Origin: Echinococcus granulosus
Taxonomy: Eukaryota; Platyhelminthes; Cestoda; Cyclophyllidea; Taeniidae
Reading direction: 5' to 3'
Length of the DNA: 64,000 nt
Assembly: GCF_000524195.1 (NCBI RefSeq)
Contig: NW_020170473.1
Coordinates: forward strand, 251,435-315,434
Shown here: in pieces, positions 51,544 through 63,600 of the stretch
Layout of the letters: every line of letters begins with the position of its first letter
Numbering within the stretch: position 1 is the stretch's first letter
Notes under the pieces: model-generated
Databases searched by the model: none
What the model was told of the DNA's origin: nothing
Seen by the model: only the letters and a program-made list of their open reading frames with translations
Made by a program: the position numbers and the translations under genes

Positions 51544-52640
51544 GGCAAACGTGCAAAAGCAACCTTGAGGACAAATGCTGGAGGTGAAGCAACTAAAGTC
51601 CTCAAGGAAAATATAATTAACTTGACATAATAAAGCTTCATTTTCGAAAAAAAATCCAAAATATTAATTTTTTCTTTTGTACTGGTTATTAGATGAGGTT
51701 AATATCCTAAGCTAATAACTTCATCCTACACAAATAGTGCAGCGGATATGCTTGGGTAAATTTGGTGTAATTCTGCTTAAGTGCTTGCAATTCTAAATTA
51801 ACGAAGGCATGTTTTGCGGAGTATTATGTAGCGATTAGATCATCTGTTTTAGCATACCTATTTGCCTCGTGATGCACTTCCACTCTGTTGCACGGCCTTC
51901 CTATCTTTCGACCTACTGATACTATAGATTGAATATCGTAAATACAACTAAAGTTGGATCCATAAATTGTATTCAAATCAGAACATATTGGGATTTCATA
52001 AATCCTTATGATAAATGTCATTTGAAGGGATGATTAGCGCCACAATGGTTGCGTTAACCAGATCATAGGAGACACCTTTCTGCTGAACCCCCGGTATACC
52101 AAATTTCAGGCTTCCATGGAATTGTGTTTGAGCCGTTTCCTGTGTTCATATTGTGGAAGGCTTCCAAGACCGCACGTGCAGACCTTGCCGGATTGCTTGG
52201 CGTATGGGCCAAGCTGATGTCTACATTCTCCGGGGTCTCAATTAAACAATTCTTTGGACGTGAAAATAAGCGAAGAAACTAAAGTTACTATTTTTCAAGG
52301 TTCATCTTATTTCAATAATATCTGGATGATTTGCTAGTGCCAAGAAAAGGGATGATCAATAGTTAATTAAGGCATTTTTCCAGGTAACTTAAAGAATTCG
52401 ATTTTTGAAGTTGCATATGTTGTTAGACGGAAATAACAAAAAACTAATTAAAATAGAGCCTGACCACTCCGTTTCATCATGAAGGCACTATTTTCAGCCT
52501 AATTTGCCTTGTAAATCGTAAATAACAAATGACCAGCTATTAGCTGAGTAATTAGCTGGGATGATACCTATTATGCGCTTAGGCACAAACGCAAGCAATT
52601 GGTTCTCTGGGTCATGTACTGAGAGTGATTTAGCCTACCC
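51544..52640. other. Intergenic stretch, no supported gene
   Basis: AT-rich DNA between the cytochrome c start and the next minus-strand gene. No credible exons. Confidence 0.5.
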
Positions 52641-55057
52641 TAGCACTAGCTGACTGCAGTAGTACAACAAAAGCCGCCAATTCGGCTGAGGCGCGCCATT
52701 CCCCCAGAACCGAGAGAGCAATCACAACGATTGGAATCCGGCCACTTTTGACTGTGCGACGAGCACAAGCTAGCATTTCGGTAGACAACTGGGCACCCGC
52801 CCTTCGAGCTGTTCCTGTTGGGTAAAAGCATGTTTGAAAAATGGCCTGAATTTACTCAGAATGTGCTGAGAGGTGGTGTCTTGTCCATCATGCTTTTTCT
52901 GTCGCTTCCTCCAATTTCCGAAGGCATCGTCAAGGCCACTCAGAGCAAGCGGCCAGTTGGCACCCACCGTCACGATTTCCTCATCGAAGTCGTCCACCTC
53001 GAAGACCGCTAAATTCCAAAACCAATAACGTCACTGCCACCCGTTATTTTTTAGTAGCGTTTGTTCTACACTGTCTACTTGCTTGATGGGATGTAAAAGG
53101 CGTCAGGCGCAAGAGTCCAGAGGCACTTGAGCACGGCCTCTTTTCGAAGACCCCTTTGCCCTACAATTACAATGCTGCGGCGAATGTTACAGCTCTGTGG
53201 GCAAAATAGCCCAACTGGGACAGCCCATTGATTGGCTGTGTGTAACCAGCCAACCGGATTTCTGGAGTCTCTGTGGAGCTTCAGAAGAGTGGCAATGCGC
53301 TTATTGGCTTGCTGGGGATCAGCTGAAAACAAGATAAGCGAATCCATGCAGACTTTGAGGATCTCATCACAAAAAGTGATGCTCCAAGGACATTCGCTTC
53401 CGCCTCGAATTCTGGTTAGATTCACACCCTTGGGAAAAAGGAGACAAAAAATTAGGCAACTGAGTAAATAAGTGATCGTATTAAACTAATACGTCAATTC
53501 TGAATAAGAATGGCATTTATTTATATATGGAAGACTTAAAAATGAGACGCTAGCAAGACTACAGACATTTGCTGGCTCAATGAACATGTGGCGGATGTGA
53601 TGGACGGAAGCAACACTTACGTTACTCCCTTATTCTTGCTACTGCAACCCTCTCTATTGCCCTGTTTTCTTCGCATGCAAAGACGGACCGGAGAAATAGA
53701 TGATTTATTTTACTGGTAGATGATATCCAAAACAATAGGTCTGTAGGCTCTTGGATAGCAGACAGCTGTGGAGTGTCAACATCTGCCCCCATCCTCCCCC
53801 ACATCACCCCGCTGATATTTCAAGTGTTCTAATGCTCCTGTCTGATTTTATAATCCACTTCAAAGTTGTTCGCTAATCACCCTAGGTAGCGCGATTTGGT
53901 CGCCTTAATGATCCCTCTAAGCGGTCATAAAGAGAGCCGCGTATTTGTCTTTTCCCTGGAAATACACTAACAACGGATTTAATTCTAGGGGCTACCGCAT
54001 CTACACTCATGGTTATAGAATGATTTCCCCCCTACACACTCTTTAAATACAAACATTACTTACAAAAAGTGTCGGACTGGAGGCTGATATGTTTGGAATC
54101 CACAGAATATCACCAAATGAATAAGTGAGTAGATGCGAATTAGACCCTTCAGTCTGTTGGAGATGGTCTGCCGATGTGGTTGCTCGCAAAAATCTCTAAA
54201 ACGTGAAAGACAATGTTTTGATTTACAGTACTAATGTTAACCTAGGAAAGTCGTTTTGAATGCCGCATAGCAATGGGTTTGCATAAAGAGAAAAAAAATT
54301 AGCAAGTATTTATTTTAGCATACCTCAGCAGGAAACAACATGAGACAACCAAGCTGCTTTCGAATCTGATCCTCCGTCTGTAAAAGAATCGGACGAGTAG
54401 TATTCTATTCCAGTCTATTCTACTATAATACGTTAAGTGGTTGTTTAACTATTGCTTTTGACAACAGGCCACTGAGGCGTTCCACCATTGTAGCTTCACC
54501 GGGCGACCTGGCCATCGGGCTATGGCAGTTGCCCCTAAATCCCACTGTACATCGACAGTACATGTTCTGCCCGGGTATCATGTCTCCCTACGTCTTCAAA
54601 GAAGTCTCAAGGAGCTATGATATACCATTCTTACACAAACCAAGGCATCCTTACAGCTATGAAGCAAAAATGCTACACCCCTTAAATTAACTCATCAGTG
54701 GTTCACAAAGCCTGTTTCTTCCCTTCCATAGAGCAACAATCTATTTTTAAGCAAATTTTATGCAGGAAAAAAACAAGCAATCAGCTTAACACAGCATAAC
54801 GCATTTATATTACAAGTCATTTTCTGACAGTTAGATGGAAAACGGTGGCCATAGGCTTAATGCAAAACGAGCGATTTCACTTTCCATACTTGTTTCAACA
54901 AATATTGATACCTTATTCACCGGCATTTAAATGATTCAGAATGAAATTTCGTCAAGATCCTGCAGATTCAGCAATAAACTTACCCAGCAATCATATCTGT
55001 GGTAATGGTAGTTGTATCTACGTCGTCGGGCGAGGTCCATTGCATGTAAGTTGGCAT
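52640..55057 (-). CDS. Unrecognised spliced gene (exon set partly resolved)
   Basis: Several minus-strand blocks with good splice signals: an ATG-led exon 55057-54984 (MPTYMQWTSPDDVDTTTITT, donor GTAAGT); a 54-nt exon near 54376-54323 (acceptor TTTTACAG, donor GAG|GTATGC); a 134-nt-class exon near 54197-54065 (acceptor TTTTAG, donor GTAAGT); a long exon about 53425-53079 containing CPWSITFCDEILKVCMDSLI and RRSIVIVGQRGLRKEAVLKC; and a 3' part 53010-52640. The 3' part contains VDDFDEEIVTVGANWPLALS and, after a 41-nt intron, KSGRIPIVVIALSVLGEWR. Two frames stay open through the two small exons and the join to the last part is unresolved, so the protein cannot be fixed. I do not recognise the family. 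A TRIM-like copy sits in its largest intron. Confidence 0.4.
54425..54623 (-). mobile_element. TRIM-like repeat, single copy (minus orientation)
   Basis: ATAATACGTTAAGTGGTTGTTT at the left, CCACCATTGTAGCTTCACC in the middle and CTTCAAAGAAGTCTCAAGG at the right. It lies in an intron of the unrecognised gene. Confidence 0.55.
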
Positions 55058-55361
55058 TTGTCATTGTTCCCCCTTAGGAAGTGTCAGCCGTCTTCCACTG
55101 CCAATTTCCATTGGCAGAACGCCCTTAAATCTGATTGGATAACTCCGTTCTGATGCAGTACAATTGTCAGCTTCGTTTCTATAATTGCCATCAAAATGTG
55201 CGTCGATTGGCGAAATTGAACCATGGGTATGCTTCTTGCTAACAATTTGTTGAGGTAAACAAATGAAATCAAGCATCAGTTTTGTGATCTAGAATAACAT
55301 TAGAGGCAATCTAATGAAGACAATGTGCAGTGTAAAACGCCATCAAACTATACAATGGGGA

Positions 55362-55546
55362 CGTATAGCGCCCGGAGGCTTACATGAAGATAGAAGAAGA
55401 CATAGTACAATAAAGGAATATGTATTGCTGACACAAAGAAAGGCTGGCATGGGGCGAAGGTCAGGCCACTCGGTGGAAGTACAATGAGAGAGTCCCTAAT
55501 TAGCCCGTTGCCGAAACTGAGTTAAACAAACAGCCAAAGTATTACA
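55362..55546 (+). mobile_element. TRIM-like repeat, single copy (plus orientation)
   Basis: TATAGCGCCCGGAGGCTTAC head and AAACAAACAGCCAAAGTATT tail ending ACA. Together with the copies at 54425 and 55855 it forms alternating inverted pairs. Confidence 0.6.
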
Positions 55547-55854
55547 GTAGAATTTCTAAGCTTTGGCAGGTATTATTGAAAGCAGAACGGAACCTAATCG
55601 CTAAGGTTAAGCAGAAGGCGCGAAAATGATCTCAGCGCAGAGGCAGGCAGAGGGTAGCAGCGAATTTGACGCAGGTTTTCGTTGCTTTAGGATAATCAGC
55701 TTCTACCTTGCTTGGGCAATTCACTTCGTGACTATGCACACCGAAGTCTGAAAGTACAACGAGTTTCTTTATAGTCGACAAAACAAGTGTATATATGGGC
55801 AGTACAATGTTTGTTATACTGCCTCTATGGCATAAAAAGTTACTAACACCAGCC

Positions 55855-56040
55855 GTAATGCATTGTTTATATGTTCAATTCCTGGTTTTGGGAATGTGCC
55901 ACTTAGGGCCTGCGTCATTGTACCTTTTGTGGGCGGCTTAATCTCTAAGCATTGTCAGTAGCCACTCAACCCTTCTGTACGTCAACAAAACATTTTCTGC
56001 TAGACTATTATGTCTTCATTCGTCTTCAAGGAAGTCGAAT
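55855..56040 (-). mobile_element. TRIM-like repeat, single copy (minus orientation)
   Basis: GTAATGCATTGTTTATATGT left end, GGGCCTGCGTCATTGTACC middle, CATTCGTCTTCAAGGAAGTC right end; the last few bases are lost. Confidence 0.55.
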
Positions 56041-57925
56041 GACTTAACGGTAACTGTGACATATACCAAAATCTCAAATAAAAATCGGAATGAGTCCAAT
56101 TCGATTTCATACTGGGCTAGTGTTTCTGCCGCTAACATATTTTTGGATTGTCTGCAGAATGAATCACAAGTATCATCATGCCACTGTGCAGAATATAGTT
56201 GTGACATAACTTTATATGCTCCACTAATTTCGCCTGGGTGGAATGTACCGATTTTAAAATAGACTTACGGGAATACTCGTAGGTACATAAAAGCCGTAAG
56301 CAAACTTTTGTAGCTTTGTGCAGTCGGTTGATTCTGTATCAACTAAGATGTTTTCATCTCATAAAAGAAATGTAATAATTTCCTTATTCATGAGGTAAGA
56401 AAAGGATATATAGAAGTAGTTTATATATCATTAAGAAAATCAGCCAGAATATTAGAGCATTATGTTGAATCAGCCGATAAACATTCCAGTTATGGCTATG
56501 AGGCTTTTATTACGGTACGGATCAACATGTTAATAAGCAAATACGAATATTTGGGCAGTACATTAAAGTACCATTGTAAATTGTGCTCACTGGTTTCACT
56601 GCTAATCTAACTGGTAGAGGACCTAAATAATGAAAATAAATCCTAATACATATATGTATTAATTTAGCTTGCACAATAGTAAATAAACACTTGCTTTTAG
56701 CAGAGTGGACTAGAAGTTTTGAAGGACATATTTCAGAGTTTGTATCAACTTGTACTAAGTAGTTGGTGCATCAGCAAGCCTTTTACCAGGTCACTTTATC
56801 AAACGTGAAATGTTTCGTTAACCGAATTGGTTAGGATCCCGGCAATTTTCTCGTAATAGATTTTACAATGAGCAAAAACTATCACTCTACCTGTTTTATT
56901 AAAAAATTTTGCTGAGACAAACATTTCTTATGCTCGAAACTGGAACTAACGAAAGACAGTCACTATTTTACCTGAAATTTAAAATGAATTAATCTATAGT
57001 CCATTTCTTCCATGACATTAATGTCATTGGCCAGAACTTTTATAGCTTACGTGCACATTTACTCTCCGAGCTGTGTATGATGGGTGATGTAGCTTCCGTT
57101 GTACCACGTTTCTGCTGTTATAAAATGATGCCAAATAAAATACAATTATTGCTTGAAATCATTTACAACTTGCTGTGGATTTATTTTTGCGTTTAATGAC
57201 CCTAGATAATGCGGGGAGCAGTCTATGGCTGAGTTTAAATTATTTAGTGGTACTTTTCTCTTGTTGAACGATTGGTAAAGTGAGGTAGTTGTGACCTCGT
57301 GTCTAAATGGTGATTTTCGACTATTATTTAGCTGCTGGCCTATCAGGGGTTCGTGTTCTTGGACTAAATATTTGGGTTCTTAGGCGAGATAACGACATTT
57401 TAGTCGTTATGGTTTGAGTTCGTGATTTTGCCAAGTGCAACAAATCGGCTACCGACGCTCCCCATTTCTTTTGACTGTGACATCCTATTCCAACACTTCA
57501 GGCATTTTCTTCGCTTCCCGTTGCTTCGACTATGTTGCGTTTAATTCCCGTAAAAATTGACTTATGACCGGGAATAGACATCCCATCCTGAAGTTCATTC
57601 CTTTGCACATATTTCTGTGCGTTATACTTACGCTTTAGTATTTTGCTGCTTGCATGCCTTTTCGTTGATGAAGTACTTAGATAAGCATAGGATTTAAACT
57701 TTCTAAAATAGGTGCGATCGCCGTATAGCTTTACTCAAAACCGCAGTTGTTTACAAGATCTCTCCCCTACGGTGCAAATAGTTCATGTAGATAGTTTTTC
57801 GTCCACTTTTGAACACTGTGACCCTTCGAGGTCTTCGACCGTTGCAATTGCTCACGTTTGAAGCTGATTAAACCATGGTCATTATAGAAGGGTATTAATG
57901 TGCGTCATTAATGTGCAGTTGAGCT
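56041..57925. other. Intergenic stretch, no supported gene
   Basis: AT-rich DNA with no exon-like block. The part near 57.7-57.9 kb is probably the promoter and leader of the next plus-strand gene. Confidence 0.5.
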
Positions 57926-60119
57926 ATGCCTCGCCAATACCAAAGCGGACGGTTTCGCCAAAGTCAACCGATGGTATCAGCGATGACTGTTGCAGGGGAT
58001 TACGAAGCGAATGGTGACGAGTCCTTTCCGACGCTACGTAGCAAAGTTGTGGTGCCTACGGTTGTCCACCGCTTCCTTCCACCATCACCATCACCCTTCC
58101 TGCCGTCGCCGACGTCTGCACCCTTGCGCCGAGGCCAGCAACAGGAACGGCAAAAACGTCACCGCGTAACAGAGGAGTTGGCTCTTGCGCAACATCACCT
58201 GGCGCTCTACACAGGCTTCTTTAGCCAATTTCTTCATAACGGCGGCAGTGGCGACCTCACCAACACTACTCAGTAAGACGTTTTTAACACTTGGTGGAGT
58301 TTTATGTCGTCAAGGGTTGTGGTCGATTTTCAACTCCGACCCTTCTGTAATATAGACTAAAACAAACATTTCTAGATTGAAAAGGAGCTCCGTGTTTTCG
58401 AAAGCTACTATGTCTAATGGGTCTTTCCTTCTCCTAGGGTGTCTTTCTTGTGAATGCCTCATGTGAAAATCCGCAGGTGCCTTAATCCATCCTTTTACTT
58501 TTGCTTGAAATGAGGTTTGTAGGTTCCTGCTTCCAGAATTTTGACATAGAAAGGGCCATGAATTTTTGTGGTCCTGTTGCTTCGTCCACCAAAAAGTTGT
58601 TTTTAAAAAGCATTTAACGCATTCCCCGCCCTCGTACTTCACAGTTTGATAAGTTGTATTTAGGTTGTAGTATCAGTACCGTCCCCATCTTTTATCTAGA
58701 TGATGAATAAACGCAGTTAATTTGCCTGTTGTACGCATAAACTTATGGCTAAAGGTGCTCATTTATGTGTTGGCCAGTCAAGAAATTCATTTAAATGTTT
58801 TTGTAACCCCTTTTTCTTATCGACTACCACTACTCACTGTGAAGGATTGCATAAATCCAATTGAATTAGCTCTTTCTACGTTTTGTGTCATTGGCGAATT
58901 TGGTGGAACCCGGTTTACTATAATAAGGACGGAAATACACAATTCACCACGTCTTTTATCCGAGATGTACTGTGTTGCTAAAAGCCTAGTATTTTGAAGC
59001 ACTTAGAGCAGGTAGTTTTCCTTGTACAGCATTCTGCTCATGGTTCTAGCTCGAAATGCACTTTTTCAATCCTAATTTTAAACTTAAAAAACCATTAAAA
59101 ATGACAGTTATACGGAGGCATGGATTTTAGGTGGTGAAGGTGACACCCTCATGACAAATAAAACCAGTAATAGCCAAACTGAAGCGGTCATTAGCCTGAG
59201 TCTACGTGTGCAGTACCACTGTATCCTTCTATAAACTTCTACTTACTTTTGCAAAAATTGAATCTACAATCCTAAAACTTTGATTTAGCCTGATGCACAA
59301 GAAGTGGTTTGAATTTTTGCAGTTCTTTGATGCCTTTGAATAAGCAAACTTCTGGTTTGTTATTGGTGACTCCAGTTGTGCCTTTAGCTGACTACTACTT
59401 TAAGTGATCGACCCATGGTGCACGAAATCTTAGCCTGACTAATTTAATTCTTTGTTGATTAACAGGACTCTTTTACGTACGGACTAGGAGATGGGTTGTA
59501 GAATGATTTCACCTAGTATATTTTTCTGAAAATGACATTTTTTCTCGTCCTTAGGATTGGCCGGAAACGCTCAGCTGCGAGCTTAAAAAATTGCGATGGA
59601 AGAGACGAAAACGTCGATTCCAAATTGCTTCGAAGGTCGCCCAAAGCGTCGTCGTTCACTGAAAGGCGACGCGTTGTCCGTATGCGTTACATCTTACTTA
59701 TCTAAACCTATTTATTAAATTTAAGTAAACGTTTTATTTTCTTCTCAATTTTACACAAACCAATATGCAGAGAATTCGTCGCCGGAGGAGGGCGAAGCTT
59801 TCGACGATGACGAGGACTATGATGACCAAAATAAAAACGAAGAGGACGAGGGAGGAGCAAGGTATTCCGATGTGAACAATCGAATGCTTCGGCAGTCAGC
59901 GCTCCTGCCCACGCCAAGTCGGTGAGTTGTACGACACCCTCGATCTCACCTCAGCCCGTTATTACTTCAGGGAGACAGCCTTCACTTTAATCGAAAGAAA
60001 TACCTTTCTAAGTTGGTTTATTGATTGACAATCACTTGGACAGGCAAAACTTCTGGTTCGGGGACAAGATTAATCGCTCTCGTGGCCGCAGGGGTCAACG
60101 TCCCTGTGTAGTCCAATAA
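57926..60119 (+). CDS. Unrecognised four-exon gene; disordered protein ending in a CaaX-like motif
   Basis: Exons 57926-58272, 59555-59679, 59771-59921 and 60044-60119 join with phases 2, 1, 2 and good splice sites to 232 aa. That four junctions agree makes the gene credible. The N-terminal part is Arg/Gln/Pro-rich with a helical patch (ERQKRHRVTEELALAQHHLA, then LYTGFFSQFL). The middle is basic (IGRKRSAASLKN; RRSPKASSFTERRRVV). An acidic block follows (EEGEAFDDDEDYDD). The C-terminus is basic and ends RRGQRPCVVQ, a Cys-Val-Val-Gln terminus that fits a CaaX box for farnesylation. I do not recognise a family. Exon 3 can alternatively splice in phase to 60501-60692, which would replace the CaaX end. 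Confidence 0.55.
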
Positions 60120-60500
60120 ACAAACCGACCTGCCTTTCAAATTGGTTTTCTTACTGGCTTTACCTACCCATTCAGCCAATTTACTTGAACTTTTTTAAAG
60201 TCATGTTCTGAGCAAAATGCCTAAATCGGTGAAATATGAAGTGGTTTCGCATGTTCATCCAGTGCTTTTCTATACATTTGCATGACTAATGGAGGGTTAC
60301 ATTCCTTCTAACTCACCGATGAAGGCAATCTTTGCAAATTGCGCAGTGGTTTAATGGTGATCCGTTTAAACAAAGTTTCGGATATTATGCAGTTTTTTGA
60401 GGGCGTTTTTAGGCGCATAGGTTTTAGACTCGCTTTATCATCAAAGTATAAAGCGATTGTGCAGCATCATCCACTTCCAACTAAAAGTGTTTCTTGTTAG

Positions 60501-60692
60501 AATATTACCGTTATTTCCACCGCCGGCGGCGACGCAGTTGATCCTCCAACAGTTGCAGGATTACTTTACCGGCCTAAGTCCTCCCTCTCCACCGCGACAC
60601 CGCGGTCTTCGTTGTTCACAGATCGTCTCTAAACCTCCTCACCGATGGTCTCAAATTCGGTGTCAAGGGGAGGGAGAAAATACAACGAGAAG
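60501..60692 (+). other. Candidate alternative or further exon of the preceding gene
   Basis: A 192-nt open block bounded by an acceptor (CTTGTTAG) and a donor (AG|GTGAGG). It is in phase with the donor at 59922. It encodes a Pro-rich segment with a helix (ATQLILQQLQDYFTGLSPPS). No downstream exon could be joined with confidence. Confidence 0.3.
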
Positions 60693-63600
60693 GTGAGGAT
60701 TTCCACTGCTTTATAACGACGTAAGCATTTGTGTTCAAACTGATTAAGCGTGTGAATGTTCCTCGTTTTTGAAAGGTCAGATGAGCATTGAAAATACCTC
60801 GTTTTGTTTTGTGCTTTTTCCTCATCATTGAGAGTGTGTCCATGTATTGAATCCATGTCCATTGTACCTCGAGGAAATTGAGTGTTAATGACTATTAGCA
60901 TCTTTTGTGGCTTTTGGGAGTTAATAGATATCGAAACCTTTTGCTATTTGAACCCTATGTCCACGATATAGGTGGATGACTTATCAAAATTACAATATCG
61001 ATGACTTGTGGAATCAAATTCCTTCATAGTGTTTAAAATAGTTGATCAAGTTATGGCATGAAAGGATTTTCTTTATCACTTCCGTTCTTTAACCGTTCTG
61101 TCTAGAGATCCTATTTATTACCTTCACATCTTATCGAGAGTTGTGAAGCGATGTCTCGTAATCAAGTTTTCCATGAACCGGATAAGGCACAAAAGCAAAA
61201 GCCTGGTTCACACGATTCGTCATGGCTGACCTCATTTCACTATTAGCACTTTATCACTTTGTTTCCCTCTACCATTCTGAGCATGCAGGTGAATCTCATT
61301 AACTATGCTCACATTGGTCTCTGCTCCTCTTCACTTCCTAAATCTACCTTCGTTAATAGAGAGACGAATGAAACCATTGACAATGAGTAAATATGAATGA
61401 ATGGCACAAAAGCAGATTACGCAAATTTGGTTTTTTTAACGAAAAAAAGGCTTTAAGATAGTCACGGAACTTTTTGAGATAGGGTTTCTTGCCTATTTAA
61501 AGTTATCAAATTGGAGTTCCTTGATCAAACAACTTTTGAACTAATGTAGACTTGAACAGGAACTATGAGTGTGCTTTATCCAGTTACTACTCTGGAACTC
61601 AGCTTCTTTTACTTGTGAAGACATTTTTCTACTAAAGGGTCACTGAATTCCGAGAACTAGATATCCTCATCTGTTTGTTTTCCATGCGTACAAAATTGAA
61701 TAACGAGTTCATCAGTTAGCTCTAGTAAAGTATTTTCCCTTAGTAAGATGTAAAACTTTTGCAGTCTAGGAGATGATCGTGCGACGTTTTCAGCATCCGC
61801 CACCATCCCTCTTTTCATTGCAATTTCACTTGACACGTTTGTTGGCGCTTACAGCAAAATGTAAACCCGCTTTCGGTTGTCCTGCCTCTACGCTAACTTT
61901 TGGCCAACCAAAATGACCGTCCATGCTTGCGGCCGCTTGTTCGATCGGGCTGTCCAGTGGGCGAGGTGAACACGCGAGTGTTTTTGGTCTTCTCCGCCCT
62001 CCTCCTCCTCCTACCTCCTCTTGGTCGATTTCTCCATCTGATTTTAATAGAGTCCTTCCTCCGATTTGTTGTGGTTGATAACCGAAAGAAGCTCACAGTT
62101 CTCTCTCTGGCCTATGAAGGTTAGGCGATAATTATTCTATTTATGAATCTGTTCAGGTATAAATTCTCTTAGTTGTCTAATCTCACTTTAAAGATCCCCA
62201 TCAAATGACTTCAAATAGACCCAATTGGTTTCCACGATCAACTTTTGCACCTTGGAGACATGGACTTTTAATGGGATAATGGATACCACTCCAAATTTGG
62301 ATTTCTGGGATATTTTTGTGATCTTCCCCTCCCCCTGACTAACAGTCGTCAATACTTTTATTGCGAATCAAGTTGGGATAAATTAACTATATTTGAGGAA
62401 CGAAACCGTAGGAATTCCATCCTGTGAGGCATTTGTTTATTAATACCTGCAAAGGTTGATGGTATTCTCACCTTTTTTGTGCTTTGGTATTTCTCCTTTA
62501 TGCCCCATAGTAATCACTTTAAGTTAGTACTCTCACTTTCAACTTATTTTTGCAGAACTGTCAGAAGTAAATGGTTCGTCATACCCTTATTTATTATCAC
62601 TCAAATTGTCAATTCGTTTCATTTACTATATCTGATAAGAATTAACTAACAAGCCTTATGATTTCAAAGTAACTTTATAATTGTAGTGAAGTCTATTTCC
62701 CTTCCTTCTTTGCCAATTAACATTACCGAAACCGCAATTGAGCTAACTGAAGCAGCTTTGAAAGCCCTTGGGTTTGCAGCAATCAAGCACCTTGCTACCT
62801 CTCTTGTTTTTCATCCGATTCTGTTGGCATTCATTCAACTAGAATTAAGTTGCAATCAAGTGGCTGATAATCTACAGGACGCCTTTTTGTCACTGAGTTA
62901 TAATTTTTTGTGAGACACTGCATTAAACCCATATGTACACCTGAAGGCATACTTGACCTTAAAATGAACCAATCAGTCTACGGGACCGTTGTTCACCTTA
63001 CCCATGTCCGCGTCTTCACTGCCTATCACGTATACTAGATTTGAATAAAAACTTACGATGGGCTAAGAAGTGTTAATATCCATTAGATAAGCGTCCAATT
63101 TGCCTCCATTATTCTTCCTTTACTACTGTGATCATCAAAGGTTGGCATTTTACACGTAGTGCCAGTTAACCGAAACGGTTAACACTTACATAGCACACGG
63201 TGCACGTTTATTCGCATATGCGGAAAGATAATGGTATGCTCGGTGTTGTGATGGACACTTCAGTCCTGCTTGCTCTCAGTGTTTTACCGTATATTCGATG
63301 TTAAATTGGATCGTTTGACACTTCCTTTTTTTGTATTTGGTCAATTCTGTCTGACCTTCATCGCATCGCTCCGTCAGCACGTCTGTTTACGTGAACGCGT
63401 AACAAGGGTGATTTGTCAGCTTCATTGATCTGTGCTGTCCTGTGGTGTGGTGTAGTGTGCAAGAAAGGTCCGTCCAAACTGTAGTCAAAGTGGGTTCGCC
63501 TATAGGCCTGACTGTATTAGTCACGCTCGGGGCTGCCCGTCCTGTTTCCAAAAATAGTAGTGGCCTGCCTGTTAGCCGGTTGGTTCGACCCTGACAAATC

